Positions 25,712-34,738 are shown, counted from the stretch's first letter. The stretch: 64,000 nt of DNA from GCA-2862585 sp049890295 (GCA_049890295.1 JBMHBP010000023.1:1-64000), one strand, 5' to 3'. Translations and numbers: made by a program. The notes: generated from the letters alone by a model not told the origin.

Positions 25712-26314
25712 ATGTGTAGCCACAAAAAAGAAGAAGTTTACTCCAACAGGGAAATTGAAAAATTATCAGAGTCTTTTTCTGAAATTCTATATGCTGTTGG
25801 TGAAAACCCAGAAAGAGAAGGTCTACTTAAAACCCCACTTCGAGCGGCTAAAGCCATGCGTTTTTTAACTCAGGGATACAATACAACACCGTCTGAAATT
25901 TTAGAGTCAGCAATGTTTTCAGAAAGTTATAGTCAAATGGTGATCGTGAAAGAAATTGAGTTTTATTCGTTGTGTGAGCATCATTTACTTCCTTTTTTTG
26001 GTAAAGCACACATAGCTTATATTCCAAATGGAAAAATTGTTGGGCTGAGCAAACTTCCTAGAGTAATCGATGCCTTCTCAAGACGACTACAAGTGCAAGA
26101 ACGACTAACAAACGAAATAAGAGACTGTATTCAAGAAACTTTAAACCCTAAAGGAGTAGCTATTGTGATGGAAGCTAGGCATATGTGTATGCAAATGAGA
26201 GGTGTCGAAAAGCAAAACTCCTTAACAACGACTTCAGCTTTTTCTGGCGTATTTTTAGAAAGTGAGAAAACAAGGACAGAGTTTATGAATTTGATAAGTA
26301 ATAAATTAAGTTAA
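25712..26314 (+). CDS. folE: GTP cyclohydrolase I (type IA)
   Basis: Converts GTP to dihydroneopterin triphosphate, the entry to folate and queuosine. From ATG 25712 it has 200 residues; an in-frame ATG at 25685 lies inside queD and is less likely. Zinc and substrate residues are visible in SLCEHHLLPFFGKAHIAYIP (C and HH) and ARHMCMQMRGV (second Cys). GLSKLPRVIDAFSRRLQVQE is the family signature. It lies 4 bp after queD and 4 bp before fabD. With folK, folA and thyA elsewhere in the window, it supplies the folate branch. Confidence 0.96.
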   Translation: MCSHKKEEVYSNREIEKLSESFSEILYAVGENPEREGLLKTPLRAAKAMRFLTQGYNTTPSEILESAMFSESYSQMVIVKEIEFYSLCEHHLLPFFGKAHIAYIPNGKIVGLSKLPRVIDAFSRRLQVQERLTNEIRDCIQETLNPKGVAIVMEARHMCMQMRGVEKQNSLTTTSAFSGVFLESEKTRTEFMNLISNKLS

Positions 26315-26318
26315 TTTT

Positions 26319-27200
26319 ATGAAAGCATACGTTTTTCCTGGACAAGGAGCACAATTTACGGGCATGGGAAAAGACCTTTACGAACAATCTGCATTAGCAA
26401 AAAAAATGTTCGAACAGGCTAACGATATTTTAGGTTTTAACATCACCAATATAATGTTTGAAGGTGAAGCCGAGCAACTAAAAGAAACAAGAGTAACCCA
26501 ACCAGCTATTTTCCTACACTCAGTTATCTTGGCTAATACAATTGGGAAATCTTTTCAACCTGATATGGTAGCAGGACATTCTTTAGGGGAGTTTTCCGCA
26601 TTGGTTAGTGCCAATTATATTAGTTACGAAGATGGTTTAAATCTAGTTTACAAAAGAGCTTTAGCCATGCAAAAAGCATGCGAACAGAACCCATCAACTA
26701 TGGCAGCAATTTTAGGACTTAACAATGAAATTGTAGAAGAAATATGTTCAAAAGTTGAAGGGGTTGTAGTACCGGCTAACTATAACTGTCCAGGTCAAAT
26801 AGTCATTTCAGGAACAAATGACGCTATTAATGATGCATGTGTAAAACTTACTGAAGCTGGAGCAAGAAGAGCATTACAATTGCCTGTTGGCGGTGCATTT
26901 CACTCTCCTTTGATGGAGTCTGCCAGAGCTGAACTTGCTGAAGCTATTGAAAATACACCTTTCAGTAATGGTATTTGTCCAATCTATCAAAATGTAACTG
27001 CAAAAGCTGAAAATGATCCGAATGAGATTAAAAATAACCTCAACAAACAACTAACAGCCTCTGTTAGATGGACTCAAACTATGGAACAAATGAAACAAGA
27101 TGGCTTATCATCTGTAATTGAAGTCGGACCAGGGAAAGTTCTTCAAGGGTTGTTTAAGAAGTTAGATAGACAACTTGAAACGTCAAGTGCCCAGTTATAA
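26319..27200 (+). CDS. fabD: Malonyl-CoA:ACP transacylase
   Basis: Loads malonate onto acyl carrier protein for fatty-acid synthesis. The 293-residue protein opens KAYVFPGQGAQFTGMG, has the nucleophile Ser88 in GHSLGEF, the partner His in GGAFHSPLM and the conserved Gln near the N-terminus. It closes with VIEVGPGKVLQGL. It appears to be the last gene of a queD-folE-fabD unit. It overlaps the end of the minus-strand phosphatase gene by 6 bp. Confidence 0.96.
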   Translation: MKAYVFPGQGAQFTGMGKDLYEQSALAKKMFEQANDILGFNITNIMFEGEAEQLKETRVTQPAIFLHSVILANTIGKSFQPDMVAGHSLGEFSALVSANYISYEDGLNLVYKRALAMQKACEQNPSTMAAILGLNNEIVEEICSKVEGVVVPANYNCPGQIVISGTNDAINDACVKLTEAGARRALQLPVGGAFHSPLMESARAELAEAIENTPFSNGICPIYQNVTAKAENDPNEIKNNLNKQLTASVRWTQTMEQMKQDGLSSVIEVGPGKVLQGLFKKLDRQLETSSAQL

Positions 27201-27932
27201 TAAATGGTTTTTGAGCTTACCACTATTTAATAACTTATGCCAATACTTATTAGTAAAACATCTATGGTATAAGTCGGCCTGATTTATATTATGACAATCT
27301 GTGCCTACATAATCAATCATATTCTCATCAACTAAGTATTCAGAGCGTTTTTGAACCTCTTTTCCATAATAGCCAAGTAATGAGAGTAAGTTTAATTGAA
27401 ATTTTACAGAACGCTCTTTATACATTTGTAAATCGTCAATATTCATAAATAAATAACGTTCAGGGTGGGCCAATATGACATTATAACCTTTCAATTGTAA
27501 CTTAAAAATAGAATCACCAAAATTAGGCGGAGAGGATAAAAAAGAGGTTTCAATTAATATACTTTTACCATTTAAAGTTAAAAACTTTTCATCAGCATCA
27601 ACTTTAGATTCAAATTCATAATCAATATAATATTCTGCTGCTGCATTCAATTCAATTTCAATAGATTGACGGTTTAATTCATGATTAAGCTCTTGTAAAC
27701 CTCCCAATATTATTTCTGGTGTATTTTTATAAAAGTCACTCATAATATGAGGTGTAGTAATAAGCTTATTGAAACCTAATTTTTTTAGAGTTTTGATAAG
27801 ATTGATGGAGGTTTGTAAATCTGTTGAGCCGTCATCAATTCCAGGAATAAGGTGTGAATGCATGTCAGTCACCACTTGCCTAAAGTCTAATGGTAATAAT
27901 TTTGGCTTCTTTTTTTTAAAAAAGGAAAACAT
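27195..27932 (-). CDS. CpsB/YwqE-type PHP-domain tyrosine phosphatase
   Basis: A manganese-dependent protein-tyrosine phosphatase of the PHP superfamily that in other bacteria acts on capsule-export tyrosine kinases. From ATG 27932 (MFSFFKKKKPK) it has 245 residues; a longer frame from 27986 would overlap rfbB. Metal ligands are seen in VTDMHSHLIPGIDDGS (HxH), LITTPHIMSDF, NVILAHPERY and YVGTDCHN. It lies directly downstream of rfbB on the same strand, supporting a role in surface-polysaccharide control. Confidence 0.88.
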   Translation of the reverse strand: MFSFFKKKKPKLLPLDFRQVVTDMHSHLIPGIDDGSTDLQTSINLIKTLKKLGFNKLITTPHIMSDFYKNTPEIILGGLQELNHELNRQSIEIELNAAAEYYIDYEFESKVDADEKFLTLNGKSILIETSFLSSPPNFGDSIFKLQLKGYNVILAHPERYLFMNIDDLQMYKERSVKFQLNLLSLLGYYGKEVQKRSEYLVDENMIDYVGTDCHNINQADLYHRCFTNKYWHKLLNSGKLKNHLL

Positions 27933-27933
27933 A

Positions 27934-28983
27934 TCAACTACTATACTGCTGAGCGTAATATTTTTGGTAATTACCTGAGGTAACATTATCTAACCAATCT
28001 TGATTTGATAAATACCAATCAATTGTTTTTTCTAATCCTTCAGCAAATTGTAAAGAAGGCTCCCAACCAATTTCTGAATTAATCTTACTAGCATCAATAG
28101 CGTAGCGTTTATCATGACCTGGACGATCCTTTACATATTGAATTAGTGACTCGGAAGAACCTTGGGTTCTTTCTAATTTTCTATCCATTATTTCACATAA
28201 TAACTTTATCAAATCGATATTTGTCCATTCGTTAAACCCTCCTATGTTATAAGTTTCTCCTACCGTACCGTTATGAAACAACTCATTGATTGCTCTTGCG
28301 TGATCAACGACATACAGCCAATCTCTTGTATATAATCCATCACCATATACTGGTAAGGATTTATTGTGTCTAATATTATTTATGAATAATGGAATTAACT
28401 TTTCTGGAAATTGATTTTCACCGTAATTGTTTGAACAATTAGAAATGATGAAGGGTAAGTTAAAGGTATTTCCGAATGCTCTAACAAAATGGTCAGAACT
28501 TGCCTTAGATGATGAGTAAGGTGATTGAGGGTCGTATGGCGTGGTTTCAACGAAAAAGCCTTCTTTTCCTAACGATCCATAGACTTCATCAGTAGAAACA
28601 TGATAAAACAACTTATTTTCAAAATTATCTTGCCAAAACTGTTTAGCTGCGTTTAATAAATTGAAAGTTCCTACAATATTAGTTTGAATAAAGGCTAATG
28701 GGTCAGTAATTGAACGATCTACATGAGATTCAGCAGCTAAATGAATAACGCCATCAAATTGATATTTTTCAAATAACTGATTAATAAAATGAGCATCGAC
28801 TATATCGCCTTTTTCAAAAATATAATTATTGAAATCTTGAATATCTTTTAGGTTTTCAAGATTTCCCGCATAAGTTAGTTTATCTAGATTTACAATCTTG
28901 ATATTAGGGTATTTTTTCACAAATAACCTAACCACGTGTGAACCAATAAAACCCGCTCCTCCTGTAATTAATATAGAATTCAT
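27934..28983 (-). CDS. rfbB: dTDP-glucose 4,6-dehydratase
   Basis: Makes dTDP-4-keto-6-deoxyglucose for L-rhamnose and other deoxysugars of surface polysaccharide. The 349-residue short-chain dehydrogenase has the NAD site GGAGFIGSHVV and the active-site triad in STDEVYGSLG plus YSSSKASSDH (YxxxK). NCSNNYGENQFPEKLIPLFI and YGDGLYTRDWLYVVDHARAI are family signatures. It is followed on the same strand by a CpsB-like phosphatase (1 bp between its stop and that ATG). rfbA, rfbC and rfbD are not in the window. Confidence 0.96.
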   Translation of the reverse strand: MNSILITGGAGFIGSHVVRLFVKKYPNIKIVNLDKLTYAGNLENLKDIQDFNNYIFEKGDIVDAHFINQLFEKYQFDGVIHLAAESHVDRSITDPLAFIQTNIVGTFNLLNAAKQFWQDNFENKLFYHVSTDEVYGSLGKEGFFVETTPYDPQSPYSSSKASSDHFVRAFGNTFNLPFIISNCSNNYGENQFPEKLIPLFINNIRHNKSLPVYGDGLYTRDWLYVVDHARAINELFHNGTVGETYNIGGFNEWTNIDLIKLLCEIMDRKLERTQGSSESLIQYVKDRPGHDKRYAIDASKINSEIGWEPSLQFAEGLEKTIDWYLSNQDWLDNVTSGNYQKYYAQQYSS

Positions 28984-29081
28984 TTAAGGTTACTTTTTTG
29001 TAATATCAAATATAATCAATAAAAGTAGGATTATACCGTTTATTATTTTGCTATAATATTTAATTTAGCTAAAAATTTTAA

Positions 29082-29822
29082 ATGAAATTTTATTTCTTAT
29101 TTCTTTTTCAATTTCTTTTTTTGTTAACTGTCATTGGTCAAGAAGACAATCCAAAAGATAAATTGATATTTACTTCACCAAATTATGAACTTCAGTTTCC
29201 GTTTGGTGACATGAAGAAAGATTTTGGTGTTAATTCCACAATAGGTTTAGAATTAGGTCTTATTAGTCCTAAAAATATATTTTACTCCATATCATATTCC
29301 TACCTTTTTGGTAATAATGTAAAAGATAGCACTATTCTAAATCATCTTATGGATGAAGATGGAAATATAATTGATCAGAATGGACAGATTTCAGACATCT
29401 TACTTCAAGAGAGAGGTTATAATATTAATCTTAAACTGGGTTATCTTTTGCCAATTTTAAATGATCGCTCAGGATTACTTAGCTACGCCTCAATTGGCTA
29501 TCACCAACATAAAGTTAATATTGACGTTAAAAATTCAGCTGTTCCACAATTAAATGAAAACTACAAAAAAATATATGATCAATTGGCAGGGGGGGTAAGT
29601 TCATCTATTTTTATTGGTTATCTGAACATAAGTCAAAAGACTGGATTACATTTTTATAGCGGCCTTGAACTCAGTAGAGCGTTTTCTAAGAATCAAAGAA
29701 GCTATAATTTCAATTCAAATATGGCTGTAAACGAAGTCAGAAATGACTTGTTTTTAGGATTAAAAGTAGGTTGGATAATTCCTATCTCTAAGCGATCTAA
29801 TAAAGAATACTATTACTTTTAA
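29082..29822 (+). CDS. Putative outer-membrane protein, family not recognised
   Basis: A 246-residue protein with a strong signal peptide (FLFLFQFLFLLTVIGQ). It then has alternating hydrophobic/polar stretches ending in aromatic residues, such as IGLELGLISPKNIFYSISYS and YLNISQKTGLHFYSGLELS. This pattern, and the closing YYYF, suggest an outer-membrane beta-barrel of 8-10 strands. I do not recognise a family. Only 2 bp separate it from waaA, so a job in lipopolysaccharide or envelope assembly is possible, but that rests on position alone. Confidence 0.7.
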   Translation: MKFYFLFLFQFLFLLTVIGQEDNPKDKLIFTSPNYELQFPFGDMKKDFGVNSTIGLELGLISPKNIFYSISYSYLFGNNVKDSTILNHLMDEDGNIIDQNGQISDILLQERGYNINLKLGYLLPILNDRSGLLSYASIGYHQHKVNIDVKNSAVPQLNENYKKIYDQLAGGVSSSIFIGYLNISQKTGLHFYSGLELSRAFSKNQRSYNFNSNMAVNEVRNDLFLGLKVGWIIPISKRSNKEYYYF

Positions 29823-29824
29823 GC

Positions 29825-31024
29825 ATGATACTTCTCTATCAATTTGGGATAATATGTTATCGCTTTTTAGTTTTAGTAGCCTCTTTTTTTTCAAAAAAAG
29901 CTGATTATTTTTATGAGGGACAAAAAACTGTCATGGCTAATTTACCCAACGGCTACGAACATAAAATAATATGGGTGCATTGTGCTTCTTTGGGTGAATT
30001 CGAATTAGTAAAACCTTTACTAAAACAGTTAAAAACCAACTTCAAAGAAAATAAAATTCTTCTCACTTTTTTTTCTCCTTCTGGGTATCGTCATGCTGAA
30101 TCCGAAAACTTATATGACTTTAAATCCTACCTTCCACTAGACAGCACAAAAAATGCAAAAGAATTTATTCATAAGACCAACCCCAAAATAGCTATTTTTA
30201 TTAAAAATGAATGTTGGTTTAACTATCTGTTACAATTGCAGAAACATAATATTACAACCGTATTTGCCGTAATGAAATTGAGACCAAATCATTATTTTTT
30301 CAAATGGTACGGCAGTTGGCAACTATCAATTTTAAAAAAAGTAAGTCATTTTTTAGTACAAGATGCTATATCTGAAAACTTATTAAGGCAACATAATATT
30401 AACCAAATAAAAATATGTGGAGATAGTCGCTATGACAGAGTGATAGAAAATGCTAAAAACAAAAAGCCCATTCCGTTTATTAAAGAATTTAAAGGCAATA
30501 ATAAGTTAATTGTTTGCGGAAGCACTTACACTAATGATAGTGAACTGATACTACAATGCAGTAAAATTAATACTGATATAAAATTTATAATTGCTCCTCA
30601 TCAAATCGAACTTTCAGAAAAATTGAAACATGAAGGTGTATTATATAGTCAACTAAATAATAAAAGCTGTCACAACAATAATATTTTGATTGTTGACAAC
30701 ATCGGTATGCTGTCTCAAATTTATCAGTATGCAGACCTAGCTTATATTGGTGGTGGCTTTAGTAAAAAAGGGCTACATAATATACTAGAACCTATGGCTT
30801 TTGGAATTCCAATTGCTTTTGGTCCTAATTTCAAAAAAAATGACGAAGCTATAGAGACATTGGACTATGGTATTGCTCATTGTATCAAATCAATCGATGA
30901 TTTTAATCGCTTTGTAAAAATACCCTCAGCATCAATTAAAACAAAAACTATTCTAGAATTTTGTGAAAAAAGAAAAGGTGCAACACAAATTATATTTGAT
31001 GATTTAAAGTCCTTTCTTCAGTAA
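29825..31024 (+). CDS. waaA: 3-deoxy-D-manno-octulosonic acid (Kdo) transferase
   Basis: Attaches Kdo to lipid A precursor at the inner membrane. The 399-residue GT30-type protein opens with a hydrophobic anchor (MILLYQFGIICYRFLVLVAS). The acceptor-side motif IWVHCASLGEFELVKPLL carries the catalytic Glu, and the CMP-Kdo side shows YADLAYIGGGFSKKGLHNIL and EPMAFGIPIAFGPN. It is slightly shorter than E. coli WaaA (425). Start and spacing (2 bp after a barrel protein) suggest coupling. Two terminator-like hairpins lie downstream, before the tRNA genes. Confidence 0.93.
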   Translation: MILLYQFGIICYRFLVLVASFFSKKADYFYEGQKTVMANLPNGYEHKIIWVHCASLGEFELVKPLLKQLKTNFKENKILLTFFSPSGYRHAESENLYDFKSYLPLDSTKNAKEFIHKTNPKIAIFIKNECWFNYLLQLQKHNITTVFAVMKLRPNHYFFKWYGSWQLSILKKVSHFLVQDAISENLLRQHNINQIKICGDSRYDRVIENAKNKKPIPFIKEFKGNNKLIVCGSTYTNDSELILQCSKINTDIKFIIAPHQIELSEKLKHEGVLYSQLNNKSCHNNNILIVDNIGMLSQIYQYADLAYIGGGFSKKGLHNILEPMAFGIPIAFGPNFKKNDEAIETLDYGIAHCIKSIDDFNRFVKIPSASIKTKTILEFCEKRKGATQIIFDDLKSFLQ

Positions 31025-31203
31025 GGAAGTTTACTTATCAGAAAATATACCGATTCATCTAATAAATTTATTTGCTCGTCAAAAAACACTGTTGATTTTA
31101 CAATAAAGTGATTTTAATTTGTAGCATAAAACGTATAAAAACAGGCTTACTTCTCACGATTTTTTTTTCATTTTAAAAAATCTTGATTCATTTCCCTTAA
31201 GTA

Positions 31204-31236
31204 AAAAAGCACCATTAAGAATGGTGTTTTTTTTTT
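31204..31236. terminator. Bidirectional hairpin terminator after waaA
   Basis: The stem CACCATT/AATGGTG with loop AAG (31210-31226) is flanked by an A-run on the left and ten T on the right. It can end waaA transcription on the plus strand and could back up the tRNA terminator on the minus strand. The stretch 31025-31203 holds no gene I can see. Confidence 0.75.
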
Positions 31237-31246
31237 CATAGAATAT

Positions 31247-31287
31247 AAAAACAAAAACGAGAGACAATCTTACGACTATCTCTCGTT
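31247..31287 (-). terminator. Hairpin terminator of the tRNA-Gly/tRNA-Leu unit
   Basis: A nine-base stem (AACGAGAGA/TCTCTCGTT at 31256-31264 and 31279-31287) with a 14-nt loop is followed on the minus strand by a TTTTGTTTTT tract. It starts 4 nt after the 3' end of tRNA-Leu. Confidence 0.75.
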
Positions 31288-31290
31288 AAG

Positions 31291-31376
31291 TACCCAGGGC
31301 GGGACTTGAACCCGCACGGACATTACTGTCCATTGGATTTTAAGTCCAACGTGTCTACCAATTCCACCACCTGGGC
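31291..31376 (-). tRNA. tRNA-Leu (anticodon TAA)
   Basis: An 86-nt class II tRNA. The acceptor stem is GCCCAGG/CCTGGGT (first pair G-U) with discriminator A. The D arm is GGTGGAATTGGTAGACAC. The anticodon stem is TTGGA/TCCAA around CTTAAAA, giving anticodon TAA. A long variable arm (TGGACAGTAATGTCCG) and T arm CGGGTTCAAGTCCCG follow. The CCA end is not encoded. It reads UUA codons, a major Leu codon in this AT-rich genome. Confidence 0.95.
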
Positions 31377-31393
31377 ATGGACTTAATTCATTA

Positions 31394-31421
31394 AAAATCC
31401 TCTTGCTTAGAAGAGGATTTT
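31394..31421 (-). other. Hairpin between tRNA-Gly and tRNA-Leu
   Basis: An 11-bp perfect stem (AAAATCCTCTT/AAGAGGATTTT) with a 6-nt loop sits 1 nt after tRNA-Gly and 17 nt before tRNA-Leu. It looks like a terminator (short U tract after it), yet there is no room for a promoter between it and tRNA-Leu. It may be a leaky terminator or an RNase processing signal. Confidence 0.6.
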
Positions 31422-31422
31422 G

Positions 31423-31494
31423 AGCGAGTGATGGGATTTGAACCCACGACCCTCACCTTGGCAAGGTGATGCTCTACCCCTGAGCTACACTCGC
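31423..31494 (-). tRNA. tRNA-Gly (anticodon GCC)
   Basis: A 72-nt tRNA. The acceptor stem is GCGAGTG/CACTCGC with discriminator T. The D arm is GCTCAGGGGTAGAGC. The anticodon arm is TCACC-TTGCCAA-GGTGA, giving GCC. The T arm is GTGGG-TTCAAAT-CCCAT. No CCA is encoded. It is the first gene of a two-tRNA transcript. Confidence 0.95.
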
Positions 31495-31504
31495 ATAGGG
31501 TGGG

Positions 31505-31534
31505 CAAATTTAATATATTTTTAAGACTGAACAA
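31505..31534 (-). promoter_or_regulatory. Bacteroidetes -33/-7 promoter of the tRNA unit
   Basis: On the minus strand TTG (31532-31534), a 19-bp spacer and TAAATTTG (31505-31512) match the Bacteroidota TTTG-N19-TAnnTTTG promoter well. It lies between the mutS stop and tRNA-Gly. Initiation about 7 nt downstream would leave only a few bases before the tRNA 5' end. Confidence 0.75.
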
Positions 31535-31538
31535 GGCT

Positions 31539-34157
31539 TCAATTTGTTTTTTTGTTTCCAATATTCTTTTTTATTTCATTTAGTTTCATTAGAGCTTCAA
31601 CAGGTGTAAGAGAATTAATATCTAAATCTTGAATATCGTCTCTAATTTTTTCTAGTAAAGGATCATCTAATTGAAAAAAACTAAGTTGAATATCATCATT
31701 TAAATGCTCTGCTTTAATTTTATTTTCTGTACTAGAGGAGTGTACTTTTTCCAGTCGTTTCATGATGGTTTGGGCTTTTTTTACAACTGTTGATGGCATA
31801 CCAGCCATTTTTGCAACATAAATACCAAAACTGTGTTCACTCCCCCCTTCAACTAGTTTTCTTAGAAATAAAATTGAATTATCTATTTCCTTTACCGATA
31901 CATTAAAATTCTTTATGCGAGTAAATGTTTTAGTCATATCATTTAACTCATGATAATGAGTCGCAAATAAGGTTTTAGCTTTAGTAGGGTGATTATGAAT
32001 GTATTCGGCTATTGCCCAGGCTATTGAAATACCATCATAAGTGCTTGTACCCCTACCTATTTCGTCGAGAAGGATGAGACTTCTATCTGAAACATTATTT
32101 AATATACTTGCCGTTTCGTTCATTTCAACCATGAAAGTAGATTCTCCCTGAGAAATATTATCTGAAGCTCCAACACGAGTAAAAATTTTATCTACCACCC
32201 CGATAGAAGCACTTTCAGCTGGTACAAAGCAACCTATTTGAGCTAACAGTACGATTAAAGCTGTTTGACGAAGGATGGCTGACTTACCTGACATATTTGG
32301 ACCTGTAATCATAATAATTTGTTGTTGATCCCTGTCAAGATAAACATCATTTGAAATATACTCCTCTCCTATGGGTAACTGTTGCTCAATTACTGGATGT
32401 CTGCCCTTTTTTATACTCAGACTATAGTCATCGGAAATATCAGGTTTGATATAGTTATGTCGTTTTGCGAGTTTAGAAAACGACAATAAACAATCGAGCT
32501 GAGCTACACAGTGTGCATTGCGTTGTACATTTGGGATATATTCTATCAAACTTGAAATCAAATCATTAAAGAGCTTAGATTCTAGTACTAATATCTTTTC
32601 TTCGGCTCCTAATATTTTGGACTCTAATTCTTTTAGTTCTTGAGTAACATAACGTTCTGCATTAACTAGTGTTTGCTTTCTAACCCACTCTTGAGGAACT
32701 TTATCTTTATGGGTGTTTCTAACTTCTAAATAATAACCAAAGACATTATTAAATGCTATCTTCAATGATGGTATACCAGTTTGTCTAGTTTCTCTTTCAA
32801 GAATTTCTTGCAGTAAGTGATGACTGTCTTTAGCTATTGATCTTAAATCGTCAAGGTCAGAATTTACCCCTTCAGCAATTACAAGTCCTTTACTCACTGA
32901 AATAGGAACATCATTATTGATTTCCTTTTCTATTCTTTCACTGACAATAGAGCAAACGTCTAGCTGATCTGAAATTTGTTTTAAGGATTGATTATTAGCT
33001 GATTGAGTGTATGACTTAATTGGCTCAATAGCTTGTAGTGCTCGTTTCAATTGCACTACCTCTCGGGGGTTGATACGACTAGTGGCTACCTTAGTAATTA
33101 ATCGTTCCAAATCGCCTATTTTATTGATTTGTTCTTCTAAAACAGAAATATCATTATTTAAAAGGTGTTCAACCGATGATAAACGATCATTAATTAATTT
33201 CTTTTCTTTCAATGGGAAAGCTAACCATCGTTTTAGTAATCTTGAGCCCATGGGTGTAATAGAATGATCTATGATATCAACTAGTGTTGTTGCACCTTCG
33301 CTTGTTGCCTGAAAGAGTTCAAGATTACGAATCGTAAATCTATCCATCCAAACATGATTAGATTGCTCAAGACGTTTTAAACTTGCAATATGTTTTACAT
33401 GAAAATGGTGGGTTTCAATAAGATAATGGAGTGCTGCACCTGCCGCAATCACACCCTCATTCAAATCTTCAACACCAAAACCTTTGAGGGTTAATGTACC
33501 AAACTGATTTAATAATTTTTCATTGGCAAAGTCGGATGTAAAAACCCAGTCTTCAAGTGAACTTACATAAGATTTATCAATAAAAATTTCATGATATTTA
33601 TTCAGAAACTGCTTCTGTACAATTACTTCTGAAGGGTTAAAACTTTGAAGAAGTTTTCCAACATATTCTTCATTTCCTTGTGCAACTAAAAATTCACCGG
33701 TTGAGATATCTAAAAATGATATCCCTAAGAATTTTCTACCAAAATGTATTGACGCTAAAAAATTATTCCTCTTATGATCAAGTACTTTATCATTGTAAGA
33801 AACTCCTGGTGTGACCAGTTCAGTAACACCTCTCTTGACTATTTTTTTGGTTGATTTTGGATCTTCCAGCTGATCACATATAGCTACCCTTAGACCAGCA
33901 CGAACTAATTTTGGTAAGTAAGTATCCAAAGCATGATGCGGAAAACCGGCCAAAGCAGCGTTAGACGATCCGTTTGAACGTTTTGTTAATGTTATACCTA
34001 AAACCTTTGAAGACTTAATAGCGTCTTCACCAAAAGTTTCATAAAAATCTCCAACTCTAAATAACAACATGGCATCAGGATACTTAGCCTTTATGCTATT
34101 ATATTGCTTCATTAGAGGAGTAACTTTCTTTTGTTCGTTATTTTTTTTGTCTTTCAA
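31539..34157 (-). CDS. mutS: DNA mismatch repair ATPase MutS
   Basis: Recognises mismatches and recruits MutL. The 872-residue protein carries the mismatch-probing GDFYETF motif (Phe-x-Glu) near residue 40, connector and lever regions, and the clamp. The ATPase has Walker A GPNMSGKS at 619-626, Walker B LILLDEIGRGTSTYDG and FATHYHEL. The C-terminus carries the usual helix-turn-helix dimer region. The start is TTG at 34157. The first ATG is 15 codons in and would drop the conserved TPLMKQYN opening, so TTG is preferred. It is divergent from the TrmH-like gene, 38 bp apart. Confidence 0.96.
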   Translation of the reverse strand: MKDKKNNEQKKVTPLMKQYNSIKAKYPDAMLLFRVGDFYETFGEDAIKSSKVLGITLTKRSNGSSNAALAGFPHHALDTYLPKLVRAGLRVAICDQLEDPKSTKKIVKRGVTELVTPGVSYNDKVLDHKRNNFLASIHFGRKFLGISFLDISTGEFLVAQGNEEYVGKLLQSFNPSEVIVQKQFLNKYHEIFIDKSYVSSLEDWVFTSDFANEKLLNQFGTLTLKGFGVEDLNEGVIAAGAALHYLIETHHFHVKHIASLKRLEQSNHVWMDRFTIRNLELFQATSEGATTLVDIIDHSITPMGSRLLKRWLAFPLKEKKLINDRLSSVEHLLNNDISVLEEQINKIGDLERLITKVATSRINPREVVQLKRALQAIEPIKSYTQSANNQSLKQISDQLDVCSIVSERIEKEINNDVPISVSKGLVIAEGVNSDLDDLRSIAKDSHHLLQEILERETRQTGIPSLKIAFNNVFGYYLEVRNTHKDKVPQEWVRKQTLVNAERYVTQELKELESKILGAEEKILVLESKLFNDLISSLIEYIPNVQRNAHCVAQLDCLLSFSKLAKRHNYIKPDISDDYSLSIKKGRHPVIEQQLPIGEEYISNDVYLDRDQQQIIMITGPNMSGKSAILRQTALIVLLAQIGCFVPAESASIGVVDKIFTRVGASDNISQGESTFMVEMNETASILNNVSDRSLILLDEIGRGTSTYDGISIAWAIAEYIHNHPTKAKTLFATHYHELNDMTKTFTRIKNFNVSVKEIDNSILFLRKLVEGGSEHSFGIYVAKMAGMPSTVVKKAQTIMKRLEKVHSSSTENKIKAEHLNDDIQLSFFQLDDPLLEKIRDDIQDLDINSLTPVEALMKLNEIKKNIGNKKTN

Positions 34158-34179
34158 CTAATCTATTTATTTAATTTTG
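34146..34179 (+). promoter_or_regulatory. Probable -33/-7 promoter of the TrmH-like gene
   Basis: TTTG (34146-34149), a 22-bp spacer and TAATTTTG (34172-34179) lie 16 bp before the ATG at 34196, overlapping the mutS start on the other strand. The spacer is at the long end of the accepted range. Confidence 0.45.
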
Positions 34180-34195
34180 TGTTTTGTACTAAAAG

Positions 34196-34738
34196 ATGCG
34201 TAAGTTAAAAAATAAGGAGCTAAATAGACTAAATTTATCCGAATTTAAGGATAAAAAAAAGATACCTATTGTAATTGTTTTAGATAATATAAGAAGTGCT
34301 CATAATGTTGGTTCAGTTTTTAGAACTTCAGATGCTTTTTTAATTGAAAAAATATATCTCTGTGGTATTTGTCCTATTCCTCCCAAAAAAGAGATTCAAA
34401 AAACTGCACTTGGTGCTACTGAATCAGTAGATTGGGAATATAAAAAGAGTACAATCGAATGTTTAAAGCAACTTAAAACAGAAGGGTATAATATCGCATG
34501 TATAGAACAAGCCAATCATGCTATTACACTTCAAAATTTCACATTTCAGAATATTACCAAATTAGCTTTAGTTTTTGGAAATGAAGTTGACGGCATTGAT
34601 GATAGTTGTATCGCAGAAAGTGATAACGTTATTGAAATACCCCAGCACGGAACAAAACACTCTTTTAATGTATCTGTCAGTGCTGGGATAGTTCTTTGGG
34701 ATTTAAGCTTAAAGTATGCTACTTCTTCTTTTGAATGA
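34196..34738 (+). CDS. TrmH/SpoU-family RNA 2'-O-methyltransferase
   Basis: A 180-residue SPOUT methyltransferase for tRNA or rRNA ribose. The knot is signed by motif 1 LDNIRSAHNVGSVFRTSDAF, motif 2 LALVFGNEVDGID and motif 3 IPQHGTKHSFNVSVSAGIVL. There is no N-terminal substrate-binding domain, so it is a minimal version. The exact target nucleotide is not predictable. The last 20 bp overlap the end of the OmpA-family gene on the opposite strand. Confidence 0.9.
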   Translation: MRKLKNKELNRLNLSEFKDKKKIPIVIVLDNIRSAHNVGSVFRTSDAFLIEKIYLCGICPIPPKKEIQKTALGATESVDWEYKKSTIECLKQLKTEGYNIACIEQANHAITLQNFTFQNITKLALVFGNEVDGIDDSCIAESDNVIEIPQHGTKHSFNVSVSAGIVLWDLSLKYATSSFE

